64,000 bases of DNA from Nodosilinea nodulosa PCC 7104 (lineage in GTDB: Bacteria > Cyanobacteriota > Cyanobacteriia > Phormidesmidales > Phormidesmidaceae). Below the pieces are notes generated by a model. It made no database searches and was not told the DNA's origin. It saw nothing but the letters and a program-made list of their open reading frames with translations. Shown here piece by piece: positions 34,590-42,964 of this stretch (positions are counted from its first letter, which is position 1; the number at the start of each line of letters is the position of its first letter). The position numbers were made by a program, and so were the translations under genes. The stretch spans positions 3,518,498 through 3,582,497 of the forward strand of contig NZ_JH976537.1 in NCBI RefSeq assembly GCF_000309385.1, in the 5' to 3' direction.

Positions 34590-35240
34590 ATGGTTACCCC
34601 CCCGTCTTCATTGTTTGCCGCCGCTGTGCCCGTCGATCGCATTCGCTACAACGATCAGGGTCTAGTGCCTGCGATCGTGCAGGATCACCTCGATGGCACC
34701 GTGCTGATGATGGCCTGGATGAACGCCGAATCGCTGCAAAAAACCCTAGACAGCGGCGAAACCTGGTTCTGGAGCCGATCGCGCCAGGAATTTTGGCACA
34801 AGGGGGCCACCTCGGGGCATGTGCAAAAGGTGCGGGCCATCCGCTACGACTGCGACAGCGACGCCCTGCTGGTCACGGTGGAGCAGATCGGGGATGTCGC
34901 CTGCCACACGGGCGAGCGCAGCTGCTTTCACCAGGTAGAGGACCACAAAATTGCGCCCCCCGCCGATACCCTGTCGCAGGTGTTTGGGGTAATCTGCGAT
35001 CGCCGCGATCACCCCAACCCCGACTCCTACACCTGCAAGCTTTTGGCCGGGGGCGACAACAAAATTCTCAAAAAAATTGGCGAAGAATCCGCCGAAGTGG
35101 TGATGGCCTGCAAGGACGACGACGGCGACGCGATCGCCGGGGAAGCCGCCGACCTGATGTACCACACCCTGGTGGCCCTGGCCCACCACGGGGTCGATAT
35201 TAAGGACGTTTACCGCAAGCTCCAGGAGCGGCGACGGTAG
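34590..35240 (+). CDS. hisIE: Phosphoribosyl-AMP cyclohydrolase / phosphoribosyl-ATP pyrophosphatase
   Basis: 216 residues from the ATG at 34590; the longer frame from 34506 is not typical. A bifunctional enzyme for steps 2 and 3 of histidine synthesis. The HisI domain (about 1-120) shows [35 protein letters not shown] and CHTGERSCF, which bind zinc and magnesium. The HisE domain (about 125-216) shows [13 protein letters not shown] and the E/D pairs of the MazG-like fold ([10 protein letters not shown]). It ends with an inverted purine/pyrimidine repeat against rsmG. Confidence 0.95.
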   Translation: MVTPPSSLFAAAVPVDRIRYNDQGLVPAIVQDHLDGTVLMMAWMNAESLQKTLDSGETWFWSRSRQEFWHKGATSGHVQKVRAIRYDCDSDALLVTVEQIGDVACHTGERSCFHQVEDHKIAPPADTLSQVFGVICDRRDHPNPDSYTCKLLAGGDNKILKKIGEESAEVVMACKDDDGDAIAGEAADLMYHTLVALAHHGVDIKDVYRKLQERRR

Positions 35241-35245
35241 ATAAG

Positions 35246-35340
35246 GCGATGGGGAAGATGAGGGAGATAGGGAAGGTGAGGGAGAGCAAATGCAGACCCT
35301 CCTTATCTTCCCCACCTTCCTCATCCCCCTCATCTTCCCT
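35246..35340. terminator. Imperfect inverted repeat between convergent hisIE and rsmG
   Basis: A purine-rich run GATGGGGAAGATGAGGGAGA (35248-35267) and a pyrimidine-rich run ending CCCTCATCTTCCC (35326-35338) can pair over roughly 30 bases with some mismatches. It lies between convergent stops, so a two-way terminator is likely. Confidence 0.6.
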
Positions 35341-36085
35341 AAATCAGCGGCGTCTTCGACGGTATCCCCGGCAGGCGAGGAAACTTGTCGGGGGTGCGCT
35401 CGACCTTAGTGAGAATCACATTGTGGCGAACGCCCTGGGTCAGGGGCGTGGTCTGCGATCGCACCGACTGCAGCTTACCGCCCAAGCGCGGCAGAATAGC
35501 CGCCAGGCCAGCCTCCTCCTCTGTCGACCATTGGCCCCGGTAGAGCACAGCTTGTCCGCCCAGTTTCAGCAGCGGTAGAGCGTACTCAGCACAGGCATTC
35601 ACGGAGCCAACGGCCCGCAGCAGGGCCAAATCGTAGGCCTCCCGGTGAACGGGCTGATGGGCTACCTGCTCAGCTCGCTGGGGCAGAAAGCTGACGTTAG
35701 CGATCCCCAAGCTGTCGCAGATGATTTCGAGCGCCGCAATTTTCTTGCGGGTGGCATCCATCAGGGCAATTGTCCAGTGGGGAAACACCAGGGCCACTGG
35801 CAGGCCAGGAAATCCGCCGCCGGTACCAACATCGACCACCTTCAGCCCTGGCTCCCTGGCCTCGGGATCGCTCAGTAAGGGAGCAACGCCCTGGAGCGAA
35901 TCCCACAGGTGTTTTTCCCAGAAATCTTCGGGCGTTGTAATGCGGGTCAGATTGACCTGCTGGTTAGCGGCCAGAATTGCCCCGTAGAGCTGCTGAAAAC
36001 GCTGCTGGTGAAGGCTGCTAGGCTGCCAGTGTAGGGTGCTCTGCCAGCGATCGCCGTGCGTCGGCAATAGGTCGATGGTCTCCAT
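35339..36085 (-). CDS. rsmG: 16S rRNA (guanine527-N7)-methyltransferase RsmG
   Basis: 248 residues. SAM-binding motif DVGTGGGFPGLPVAL (about 86-100), preceded by NLTRITTPEDFWEKHLWDSL, the GidB family signature. It methylates G527 of 16S rRNA; loss gives low-level streptomycin resistance in other bacteria. The gene follows an ABC ATPase gene by 9 nt on the minus strand, so both are probably co-transcribed. The C-terminus is slightly longer than in E. coli (207 residues), as is common in cyanobacteria. Confidence 0.95.
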   Translation of the reverse strand: METIDLLPTHGDRWQSTLHWQPSSLHQQRFQQLYGAILAANQQVNLTRITTPEDFWEKHLWDSLQGVAPLLSDPEAREPGLKVVDVGTGGGFPGLPVALVFPHWTIALMDATRKKIAALEIICDSLGIANVSFLPQRAEQVAHQPVHREAYDLALLRAVGSVNACAEYALPLLKLGGQAVLYRGQWSTEEEAGLAAILPRLGGKLQSVRSQTTPLTQGVRHNVILTKVERTPDKFPRLPGIPSKTPLI

Positions 36086-36094
36086 GGTGCTGCT

Positions 36095-36751
36095 TTAACC
36101 TGCCGCTGACGAAAGAGACGTTTGGGCTACCGGGGCAAGTCTGCCGTGGTCGAGCTGCCAGCAGCGATCGGCCAAATCAGCCAGTTCGTCGGCATCGTGG
36201 GAGACCACTAGCAGCGTCCAGTTTTGCTTGAGCTGCTTGAGCAACCCCAAGATCTGTCGCCGCATTGACCAATCTAGGCCCGCCGTGGGCTCATCGAGCA
36301 ACAGCAGGTAGGGTTTGCGAATCAGCTGCACCGCTAAGGCCAGTCGGCGCTGCTGTCCACCGCTCAAATCCTGGGGAGAAGCCTTCAGGGAAAGCTGTTC
36401 CAGCCCCACCGCCTTTAACGCCTGATCAATCTGGTCGCGGGCCAGTTCTGGGTGCCCCAGGCGGAGTTCTTCGAGCAGCGTATGTCCACAGAAGTGGCGC
36501 TCTGGAAACTGAAACACCAGCCCCGCCAGCTGCCTCAACGCCTCAGCGTCTAGGTCCTGCTGCCGCCACTGGATAGCCCCCTCCGTGGGCTGAGCAAACC
36601 CCGCCATGATTTCTAGCAGGGTGCTCTTGCCCGAACCGCTAGGCCCGTAGATTAGCCCCAGCTGTTGGGGGGCAAGCTCTAGGGAAATGTTGCTCAAAAT
36701 GGCCCTTGGGCTAGCCGGCGGATGGTAGGTAAGCTGGCGAAGATGGAGCAT
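36095..36751 (-). CDS. ABC transporter ATP-binding protein (ECF/CbiO-like)
   Basis: 218 residues, one nucleotide-binding domain: Walker A GPSGSGKST (about 36-44), Q-loop FQFPERHF, signature LSGGQQRR, Walker B LLLLDEPTAGLD and switch His in VVSHD. The FQFPE Q-loop resembles energy-coupling-factor and cobalt-type ATPases. No permease gene lies next to it, so the partner must be encoded elsewhere. It is the first gene of a pair with rsmG. Confidence 0.85.
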   Translation of the reverse strand: MLHLRQLTYHPPASPRAILSNISLELAPQQLGLIYGPSGSGKSTLLEIMAGFAQPTEGAIQWRQQDLDAEALRQLAGLVFQFPERHFCGHTLLEELRLGHPELARDQIDQALKAVGLEQLSLKASPQDLSGGQQRRLALAVQLIRKPYLLLLDEPTAGLDWSMRRQILGLLKQLKQNWTLLVVSHDADELADLADRCWQLDHGRLAPVAQTSLSSAAG

Positions 36752-37062
36752 TCTGGCCGACAGTAAAACAGCAAACAGGAGCGCTAAGCTAAATGAGAAT
36801 AAACGAGAACCGTTGATTTGATCTCCTCTACAGTGTGCCCTAGGACGTGGCCATTGATGGCGCTTTAGGGTCAGTTCGCCTAGAGCTAGGCCAGTGTAGC
36901 TTCTGTAACATTACTACCGCAAACCAAAGGGGAATTCGCCACAATTAGGCCATCAGGTTCCGCACCTACCGCTTAGGCACATAGCCCTCCCTTCAGAATC
37001 CAGTCTTTCGCGCCAAACGTTTTTTTCGCGCCAAATGTTTAGGTCGTAACGGATAATTCACC
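36752..37062. promoter_or_regulatory. Divergent promoter region with two tandem 18-bp repeats
   Basis: Between the ABC ATPase gene (leftward) and the TPR protein gene (rightward). TTTCGCGCCAAACGTTTT (37006-37023) is followed directly by TTTCGCGCCAAATGTTTA (37024-37041), two 18-bp copies ending 21 bp before the ATG at 37063. It is possibly an operator. Confidence 0.5.
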
Positions 37063-37998
37063 ATGGTTTTTCCCGCCTGCATTGCCTCACCTCGCATCGG
37101 TTCGCGCTTCAAAGCACTGTCAGCAAGTGCTCTCACCACGGCTTTTTTGTCCTTAGCGCCCATGGCCGCCCAAGCGGCCGATCCGTTTCGCACCACCAAT
37201 CCCCACGATATTGGTGACAAAACTGAGGCCGTGTTCAACGCCCTGTTTCGTGACGGCAACTATACAGAGGCCGAGACTCTGGTGGGACAAGCCATTGCCC
37301 AAGAGCCTGAGGAACCGATGAACTACGCCATCGCAGCGGCCCTAGGCTACCTCAACAACGATCTCGATGCCCTGGCCAAGCAGGCTCAGATGACCCAGGA
37401 AACCGCCGATGCGCTTAAGGCTACCGACCCCTTGCGTGGCCATCTCTACACCGCCGTAGGCTTATTTATGGAAGGGGCTCATGTACTGCAAACCCAGGGT
37501 ATTGCCCGCGGCACCCCCAGCGCCCTGCGTCTGCTTCAGCGGGTCTTTAGCGAGCTAGATGAGGCAGAAAAGATTGACCGCGATGATCCAGAGCTGAGCT
37601 TACTCAAGGGTTTTATGGATTTGCTGCTGGCTGTAAATCTACCCTTTGCCAATCCTGACCAGGCGATCGCCCGCCTGCAAAACGGGCACCCTGACTACCT
37701 CACCTATCGCGGTATTGCCATTGGTCTGCGCGACCTAGGCCGCTACAGCGAGGCCCTCACCGAGGTCGATAAGGCCTTAGCGGCGGCCCCTGAAAACCCC
37801 GATCTTCTGTACCTGAAGGCCCAGATTCTCTTCCTCCAAAAGCAGTACGAGGCCAGCGTGCCCCTTTACCAGTCGGCCCTGTCCTACGCCGATCAGCTAC
37901 CGGTGGCTACGGTGCAGCAGATCGCCTTTGAGGCCTGCCAAGCCGAAGGCGGCGAAGGAGAGGTCTGTTTCGCGCGATCGCGCGTCACCGATCGCTAG
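37063..37998 (+). CDS. Exported TPR protein
   Basis: 311 residues. The N-terminus has a signal peptide with a hydrophobic core (ALTTAFLSLAPMAAQA) and a likely cleavage after AQA, near residue 38. The mature protein is helical with TPR units; the clearest are DLGRYSEALTEVDKALAAAPENPDLLYLKAQILFLQ (about 220-260) and the earlier FRDGNYTEAETLVGQAIAQEP. It is probably a periplasmic or thylakoid-lumen scaffold similar to the cyanobacterial Sll0314 group. The family name is not certain. Confidence 0.75.
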   Translation: MVFPACIASPRIGSRFKALSASALTTAFLSLAPMAAQAADPFRTTNPHDIGDKTEAVFNALFRDGNYTEAETLVGQAIAQEPEEPMNYAIAAALGYLNNDLDALAKQAQMTQETADALKATDPLRGHLYTAVGLFMEGAHVLQTQGIARGTPSALRLLQRVFSELDEAEKIDRDDPELSLLKGFMDLLLAVNLPFANPDQAIARLQNGHPDYLTYRGIAIGLRDLGRYSEALTEVDKALAAAPENPDLLYLKAQILFLQKQYEASVPLYQSALSYADQLPVATVQQIAFEACQAEGGEGEVCFARSRVTDR

Positions 37999-38057
37999 TT
38001 TGCGCTGGGTAAGCCCTGTTAAGCCCTATGCTGAGTAATGCAGCGTAGGGCTTTGTT

Positions 38058-38510
38058 ATGCAGGTTGAATTTCGCGAGTGCGACTTCTTTAACCTATGGG
38101 TTTGGCTGAAGTTTGAGACCGTGCCCTCAACCATGGAGCAGCAGTACATCGACGAAGTGTTTTCATCGTGGTTTTTCTTGGGCAAGCTGGGAGGCTTCAA
38201 TGCCGAGAACCTCCAGGTCCAGGATACCGGCCTAGATATCAGCTACATGCCCTATGACCAGGAGCAGTTGGGCAACAGCATGCTGTCGGTTATGCACAAC
38301 ATGGGCGAGGTGCAGTACCAGGGGCTGTGGGCCCGCTGCTGGCTTGATCTGGGCACCAGCGATGCCCTGGCCGTTGATGTGCTGATTAACGCCCTAGAGC
38401 AGTTTAGCCGCGAGTACGTGGCGATTGAAACCTGCTACATCGGCGGCGAAAACGCCGACTGGCCTATTCCCGGCAGCGGTCAACCTGAATTTGTTGACGA
38501 AGACGCGTGA
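38058..38510 (+). CDS. DUF3531 family protein
   Basis: 150 residues. The pattern MQVEFRECDFFNLWVWLKF...PSTMEQQYIDEVFSSWFFLGKLGGFNAEN matches the DUF3531 family, found in cyanobacteria and plastids. Acidic and aromatic residues are conserved throughout. Function is not established. It lies 59 bp after the TPR gene on the same strand. Confidence 0.8.
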   Translation: MQVEFRECDFFNLWVWLKFETVPSTMEQQYIDEVFSSWFFLGKLGGFNAENLQVQDTGLDISYMPYDQEQLGNSMLSVMHNMGEVQYQGLWARCWLDLGTSDALAVDVLINALEQFSREYVAIETCYIGGENADWPIPGSGQPEFVDEDA

Positions 38511-38557
38511 GCGACATGTAGCCATAGTCATATTGGTTAGGACATCCAGAAACCCTA

Positions 38558-38583
38558 TGAACGTTCAAACGTTTGAACGTTCA
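38558..38583. repeat. Perfect 26-bp palindrome
   Basis: TGAACGTTCAAAC followed immediately by its exact complement, no spacer. It could be a regulator operator or a cruciform-forming site. It lies between the DUF3531 stop and the prs terminator. Confidence 0.7.
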
Positions 38584-38663
38584 CAGAAGACATGTTTTAA
38601 CCAGACTGGCCAAAGCTATAGTCCAATTTGCCCCAGCCAAACTCAAGGATGGGGCTAGCTGAT

Positions 38664-38704
38664 AAAACAAGGGGAGAGGTTGCCTGTTGCAACCTCTCCC
38701 CTTG
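38664..38704 (-). terminator. Intrinsic terminator of prs
   Basis: CAAGGGGAGAGGTTGC (38668-38683) pairs perfectly with GCAACCTCTCCCCTTG (38689-38704), loop of 5. On the minus strand TTTTATC follows. The prs stop is about 45 bp upstream. Confidence 0.9.
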
Positions 38705-38747
38705 GCCAAAACCGGAAAAGCATCAATCGGGCGGGGCAAACCGACGG

Positions 38748-39767
38748 CTAGCGAAACATGCTGCTAACCGAGCTCTCCTCATGGATGCGCCAGATCGCTT
38801 CTCCCAACAGGTTAGCCATGGACAGCACCGTCAGCTGCTCAAATTGACGGGCCGCCGTCATCGGAATCGTGTTGGTGACGATTACCTCCTCAAACAGCCC
38901 CGCCGACAGACGCTCTATCGCTGGGGGCGAGAACACCGGGTGGGTAGCGCAGGCATAGACCTGGCGGGCCCCTTCCTGCTTTAGCAACCGCGCCCCCTCG
39001 CAGATGGTACCAGCGGTATCAATCATGTCATCGACGAGCACGGCGGTTTTACCGTACACATCCCCTACCACATTCATCACCTCGGCCACGTTATGGGCCT
39101 GGCGGCGTTTATCGATAATGGCCAGGGGCGCATCGTTTAGCTTTTTGGCAAAGGCGCGGGCGCGGGCCACGCCGCCCACGTCGGGGGAGACTACCACCAG
39201 ATCTTCCAGCTGTTTGCTGGCGATATAGTCGATGAGCACCGGAGTACCGTAGACGTGATCGCAGGGAATATCAAAGTAGCCCTGAATTTGAGCCGAGTGC
39301 AGATCAATGGCCAAGACGCGACTGGCCCCGGCCTTAGTCATCAGGTTGGCCACCAGCTTGGCGGTAATCGACTCGCGCCCAGCGGTCTTGCGGTCGGCCC
39401 GAGCATAGCCGTAGTAGGGAATTACAGCGGTAATCTGCCGGGCCGAGGCGCGCCGACAGGCGTCGATCATGATCAGCAGTTCCATCAGGTGATCGTTCAC
39501 CGGCTGGCAGGTGGGCTGAATGAGATAGACGTCGCAGCCGCGAATCGACTCTTGAATCTGGATGTAAAGCTCGCCATCGGCAAAGCGTTTGCGCACCATT
39601 GGTCCGAGGTCTAGCCCCAGGTAGCGGGCCACTTCGCGCGCCAGATCAACGTTGGCTGAACCAGAAAAAAGTTTGAGGCGGTTATTCTCTCCGAAGTGCG
39701 GCAGCGACGGAGTTTGCATCGGCAAAGTGGCGGAACGGATCACATCAGGCCCTCTGAGCATGTTCAC
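38748..39767 (-). CDS. prs: Ribose-phosphate pyrophosphokinase
   Basis: 339 residues. Makes PRPP from ribose 5-phosphate and ATP for nucleotide, histidine and tryptophan synthesis. Motifs: FADGELYIQIQESIRG, DHLMELLIMIDACRRASA, AVIPYYGYARADRK, the catalytic flexible loop, and the PRPP-binding loop VLVDDMIDTAGTI (about 245-257). The first 25 residues (MNMLRGPDVIRSATL) are extra compared with E. coli Prs; an internal ATG (MQTPSLP) 16 codons in is an alternative start. It ends at a strong terminator. Confidence 0.95.
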   Translation of the reverse strand: MNMLRGPDVIRSATLPMQTPSLPHFGENNRLKLFSGSANVDLAREVARYLGLDLGPMVRKRFADGELYIQIQESIRGCDVYLIQPTCQPVNDHLMELLIMIDACRRASARQITAVIPYYGYARADRKTAGRESITAKLVANLMTKAGASRVLAIDLHSAQIQGYFDIPCDHVYGTPVLIDYIASKQLEDLVVVSPDVGGVARARAFAKKLNDAPLAIIDKRRQAHNVAEVMNVVGDVYGKTAVLVDDMIDTAGTICEGARLLKQEGARQVYACATHPVFSPPAIERLSAGLFEEVIVTNTIPMTAARQFEQLTVLSMANLLGEAIWRIHEESSVSSMFR

Positions 39768-39918
39768 CTAGGAAATCCTAGCATTCCAACCTGAAAAGCT
39801 TTTGAGCATTTATCCTTAAAATGCGGCGATCGCTGCTAGGCCCTAGCACGTACAAAGCCAGCGTTCCCGCTCCGGCAAAGCAGCTACCGACCCACAATAT
39901 ATAACGTAGCAATTCCAC

Positions 39919-39942
39919 CAATCGCTTAGTCGCTTAGTCGCT
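39919..39942. repeat. Tandem TCGCTTAG units before the VOC gene
   Basis: TCGCTTAG occurs twice, then TCGCTATG runs into the start codon (39922-39945). It forms the 5' leader of the next gene, and no typical ribosome site is visible there. Confidence 0.5.
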
Positions 39943-40332
39943 ATGTCACCCTTTCAAGGCATTCACCACATTGCAATTATCTGTAGCGACTACGGTCGAT
40001 CAAAGCAGTTTTACACCGAGGTCTTGGGCCTAGACGTGGTGCGCGAGACCTATCGGGCTGAGCGACAGTCCTACAAGCTCGATTTACGCTTGCGGGACGG
40101 CACGCAGATTGAGCTATTTTCCTTTCCGGCTCCACCGCCCCGCCCCTCTCGCCCAGAGGCCCAGGGGCTGAGGCATCTGGCGCTAGTAGTAGATGACCTA
40201 GAGGCAGCTATTCAACATCTTCAGAGCCACGGGGTAGCCACCGAAGCTATTCGCCTGGATGACCTGACCGGCAAGCGCTTCGTCTTTTTCCAAGATCCTG
40301 ACCGGCTCCCCATCGAGCTGTACGAGCGCTGA
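39943..40332 (+). CDS. VOC (glyoxalase/fosfomycin-resistance/dioxygenase superfamily) protein
   Basis: 129 residues. Two beta-alpha-beta-beta-beta units: HHIAIICSDYGRSKQFYTEVLGLDVV (about 6-31) and RHLALVVDDLEAAIQHLQSHGV (about 76-98). Metal-ligand positions correspond to H7 or H8, E in IELF, H77 and E in PIELYE. It resembles the GloA2/YaeR group. The substrate is unknown. The start follows a tandem repeat and has no clear Shine-Dalgarno. Confidence 0.8.
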   Translation: MSPFQGIHHIAIICSDYGRSKQFYTEVLGLDVVRETYRAERQSYKLDLRLRDGTQIELFSFPAPPPRPSRPEAQGLRHLALVVDDLEAAIQHLQSHGVATEAIRLDDLTGKRFVFFQDPDRLPIELYER

Positions 40333-40338
40333 GGCAGG

Positions 40339-40656
40339 TTAAAACTCGTCAGTCAGCCACTCCAGCGATCGCTCCCCCAGCGACAGGGGAATGCTAACGG
40401 CTTTGCCCAGCCGGGGACGATCGCGGGTTTGGGCAATCCACTGCTGCACATAGTCCACCTGCCCCCACTCGTGCAGATACAGCATCACCTGATTGAGGTG
40501 CGCCAAATACTCATCTTCGCTAAGGGGGAACGACACCTGCTCCAGGTAGCGCCACATGACCTGAAGAAAAATCTTGCCCTGGGTGCGTCGAAACTGAATA
40601 TCAAAGGAATAGCCCCATTTCTCGATTAGAAGTGCCTGCAAGTCTTCCCCTGTCAT
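40339..40656 (-). CDS. DUF3067 family protein
   Basis: 105 residues from the ATG at 40656; the frame runs to 40740 but the upstream part is not typical. Starts MTGEDLQALLIEKWGYSFDIQF and continues KIFLQVMWRYLEQVSFPL, the DUF3067 pattern of cyanobacteria and plastids. Its function is not known to me. It is convergent with the VOC gene, only 6 bp apart. Confidence 0.8.
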   Translation of the reverse strand: MTGEDLQALLIEKWGYSFDIQFRRTQGKIFLQVMWRYLEQVSFPLSEDEYLAHLNQVMLYLHEWGQVDYVQQWIAQTRDRPRLGKAVSIPLSLGERSLEWLTDEF

Positions 40657-40740
40657 TGCCTTCGTCCTACCATCGTCAGTCTCGATACATTTCTTTACGA
40701 TACGTCCTGGGGGTTCAGCCCAGGCAGGTCGCTCCTTCAA

Positions 40741-41108
40741 CTGCCAAAATCAGCCAAATACTCTGATAACTGAGTTTATCAAAGGATAAGTTGTCGTTCG
40801 TCCGGCTTCACTGCCGTTCAGGCCTTGCCAACGACCTTGATTGCCGTGTTTTCTGCCGCTTCCAGCCAAAAAACTGCGATCCTTCCGGCCTATTTACCTC
40901 CAGTAGAAATTTTCTGAGAACAGCAAGGTGCAATAATACGATTGGTGAAGCTAAAGGCGTGGTCAGCAACATCGGGACTGCTCCAATGGTTGCCCCGCTA
41001 AGGGTTTGCCTGGCTGCGATGGGGGCGATTAGCCCGCTATTGTAGGTAGGCTCAGCTACCGCCGTTGATAGCTGCTATTCATTTGAAACAGGTATACCAG
41101 TCTGGATT
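40741..41108. promoter_or_regulatory. petC upstream region
   Basis: About 370 bp before petC without a supported gene. It probably contains the petCA promoter; no unambiguous -35/-10 pair is chosen. Confidence 0.4.
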
Positions 41109-41651
41109 ATGACTCAAGTTTCTGGAACCTCCGATGTCCCTGATTTGGGACGCCGCCAATTTATGAATCTGCTACTCCTAGGGGCCGCCAGTGGGGCCGT
41201 CGGGGGCATGCTCTATCCCGTTGTTAAATACTTTATTCCTCCCTCCAGCGGCAGTGCCGGAGGCGGGGTAACCGCCAAGAACGAGTTGGGCAACGATGTT
41301 ATTGCCAGCCAGTTTGTGGAGACCCACAACCCCGGCGATCGCGTGCTGGTGCAGGGGCTCAAGGGTGACCCCACCTACCTAGTGATTCAAGAAAGCGGCT
41401 CCCTAGAGAGCTACGGCATCAGCTCTATCTGCACCCACTTGGGCTGCGTCGTACCCTGGAACGCCAGCGAAAACAAATTTAAGTGCCCCTGCCACGGCTC
41501 CCAATACGATGCCACTGGCAAGGTGGTGCGTGGCCCCGCGCCGCTTTCTTTGGCTCTGGCCCACGCCAACGTCACTGAAGACGACAAAGTTTCTCTGACC
41601 GATTGGACTGAGACCGACTTCCGAACCGGCGAATCTCCCTGGTGGACGTAG
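41109..41651 (+). CDS. petC: Cytochrome b6f Rieske iron-sulfur protein
   Basis: 180 residues. The N-terminus has a twin-arginine signal anchor ([16 protein letters not shown]) with one membrane helix that remains in the thylakoid membrane. The cluster-binding boxes are CTHLGC (about 109-114) and CPCHGS (about 127-132), giving two Cys and two His ligands for the [2Fe-2S] cluster. It transfers electrons from plastoquinol to cytochrome f. petA starts 75 bp downstream; the petC-petA order is the standard cyanobacterial arrangement. Confidence 0.97.
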   Translation: MTQVSGTSDVPDLGRRQFMNLLLLGAASGAVGGMLYPVVKYFIPPSSGSAGGGVTAKNELGNDVIASQFVETHNPGDRVLVQGLKGDPTYLVIQESGSLESYGISSICTHLGCVVPWNASENKFKCPCHGSQYDATGKVVRGPAPLSLALAHANVTEDDKVSLTDWTETDFRTGESPWWT

Positions 41652-41726
41652 GCCTAGCCTGGATTTTGGCAAACTGCGACAAAACAACCCGTTGACATAA
41701 CTCCAGTTGACATAACCTCTGAACGC

Positions 41727-42692
41727 ATGAACAGATTCACTTCACTGATCCAGGGTTGGCACCCCATTGCCCTCACCTGCGCCGCTCTGCTGACGGTTTT
41801 GACAGGTTGGCTAGCGGTTCCCCAAACCGCTGCCGCATATCCCTTCTGGGCCCAGGAAAACTACGCAACTCCTCGGGAAGCCACCGGTCGGATTGTTTGC
41901 GCCAACTGTCACCTGGCGGAAAAAGCGACCAAGGTCGAGGTGCCCCAGGCGGTTTTACCCGACTCTGTATTTAAGCTCAAGGTCGAAGTGCCCTACGACC
42001 TCGACACCCAGCAGGTGCTGGGCGACGGCAGCCGAGGTGGCCTGAATGTAGGTGCGGTGGTGATTTTACCGGAAGGCTTCAAGATTGCGCCTCTCGATCG
42101 CATGTCTGAGGAGCTCAAGGAAGAAGTGGGTAGCACCTACTTCCTGCCCTACAGCGACACCCAGGAAAACATCGTGCTGGTTGGCCCTCTACCCGGCGAG
42201 CAGTACCAGGAAATCGTCTTCCCGGTGCTCTCTCCCGACCCCAGCCAAGATAAGTCGGTTTCCTTTGGAAAATACCAAATCCATGTGGGCGGCAACCGAG
42301 GCCGAGGCCAGGTATACCCCACTGGACAGGCCAGCAACAACACCGTCTACAATGCCACCGTGAACGGCACCGTAACCGATGTTGAGCCCCAGGCTGCCGG
42401 GGGCTATCTCGTCACTATCCAGCCCGAAGCTGGCGCTAGCGTCACCGAAACTATTCCAGCCGGCCCCGAACTTCTGGTGGCCGCAGGCGATGTGGTAGAA
42501 GCCGGTAAACCCCTAACCAGCAACCCCAACGTGGGCGGCTTTGGCCAAATGGATACCGAAATCGTCCTGCAAAGCCCCAACCGGATTAAGGGCCTCGTCG
42601 CCTTCCTGGCGGCTGTCATGCTAACCCAGATTATGCTGGTGCTGAAGAAGAAGCAGGTGGAGAAAGTCCAGGCCGCTGGGATGACCATGTAG
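41727..42692 (+). CDS. petA: Cytochrome f
   Basis: 321 residues. Signal peptide of about 36 residues; the mature N-terminus is the Tyr of YPFWAQ, whose alpha-amino group is an axial heme ligand. Heme c binding CANCH is at about 58-62. A large beta-rich lumenal domain follows, ending with a C-terminal transmembrane helix ([18 protein letters not shown]) and a short stromal tail [15 protein letters not shown]. It accepts electrons from the Rieske protein and passes them to plastocyanin or cytochrome c6. Confidence 0.97.
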   Translation: MNRFTSLIQGWHPIALTCAALLTVLTGWLAVPQTAAAYPFWAQENYATPREATGRIVCANCHLAEKATKVEVPQAVLPDSVFKLKVEVPYDLDTQQVLGDGSRGGLNVGAVVILPEGFKIAPLDRMSEELKEEVGSTYFLPYSDTQENIVLVGPLPGEQYQEIVFPVLSPDPSQDKSVSFGKYQIHVGGNRGRGQVYPTGQASNNTVYNATVNGTVTDVEPQAAGGYLVTIQPEAGASVTETIPAGPELLVAAGDVVEAGKPLTSNPNVGGFGQMDTEIVLQSPNRIKGLVAFLAAVMLTQIMLVLKKKQVEKVQAAGMTM

Positions 42693-42734
42693 GCGACCCG
42701 CCGAAGGTCTATATGACCTATGGTTCACCGATAG

Positions 42735-42764
42735 AAAAGGGGTGCTGGTAGGCATCCCTTTTTT
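42735..42764 (+). terminator. Terminator of petCA
   Basis: GGGGTGC (42739-42745) pairs with GCATCCC (42752-42758, one G-T pair), then TTTTTT. It lies about 45 bp after the petA stop. Confidence 0.85.
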
Positions 42765-42964
42765 GCTGTCTGGGCCTGGGCAAGGTTTCCTGGGCGAGGT
42801 TGAAATATAAGATTCGCAGCTTTTGTCAGGGGTCTGTTTAGTGAGCTACAATTGTTAAGTCTTTTTGCTTTTTGTCTACTCGGAACTTGTCTTGAGCTTC
42901 CTACCGTTTGGCGCTCTGGGGTAGTTTCGTTGCCCAATTATTGTCGCCCAGGTTTTACACAGTT

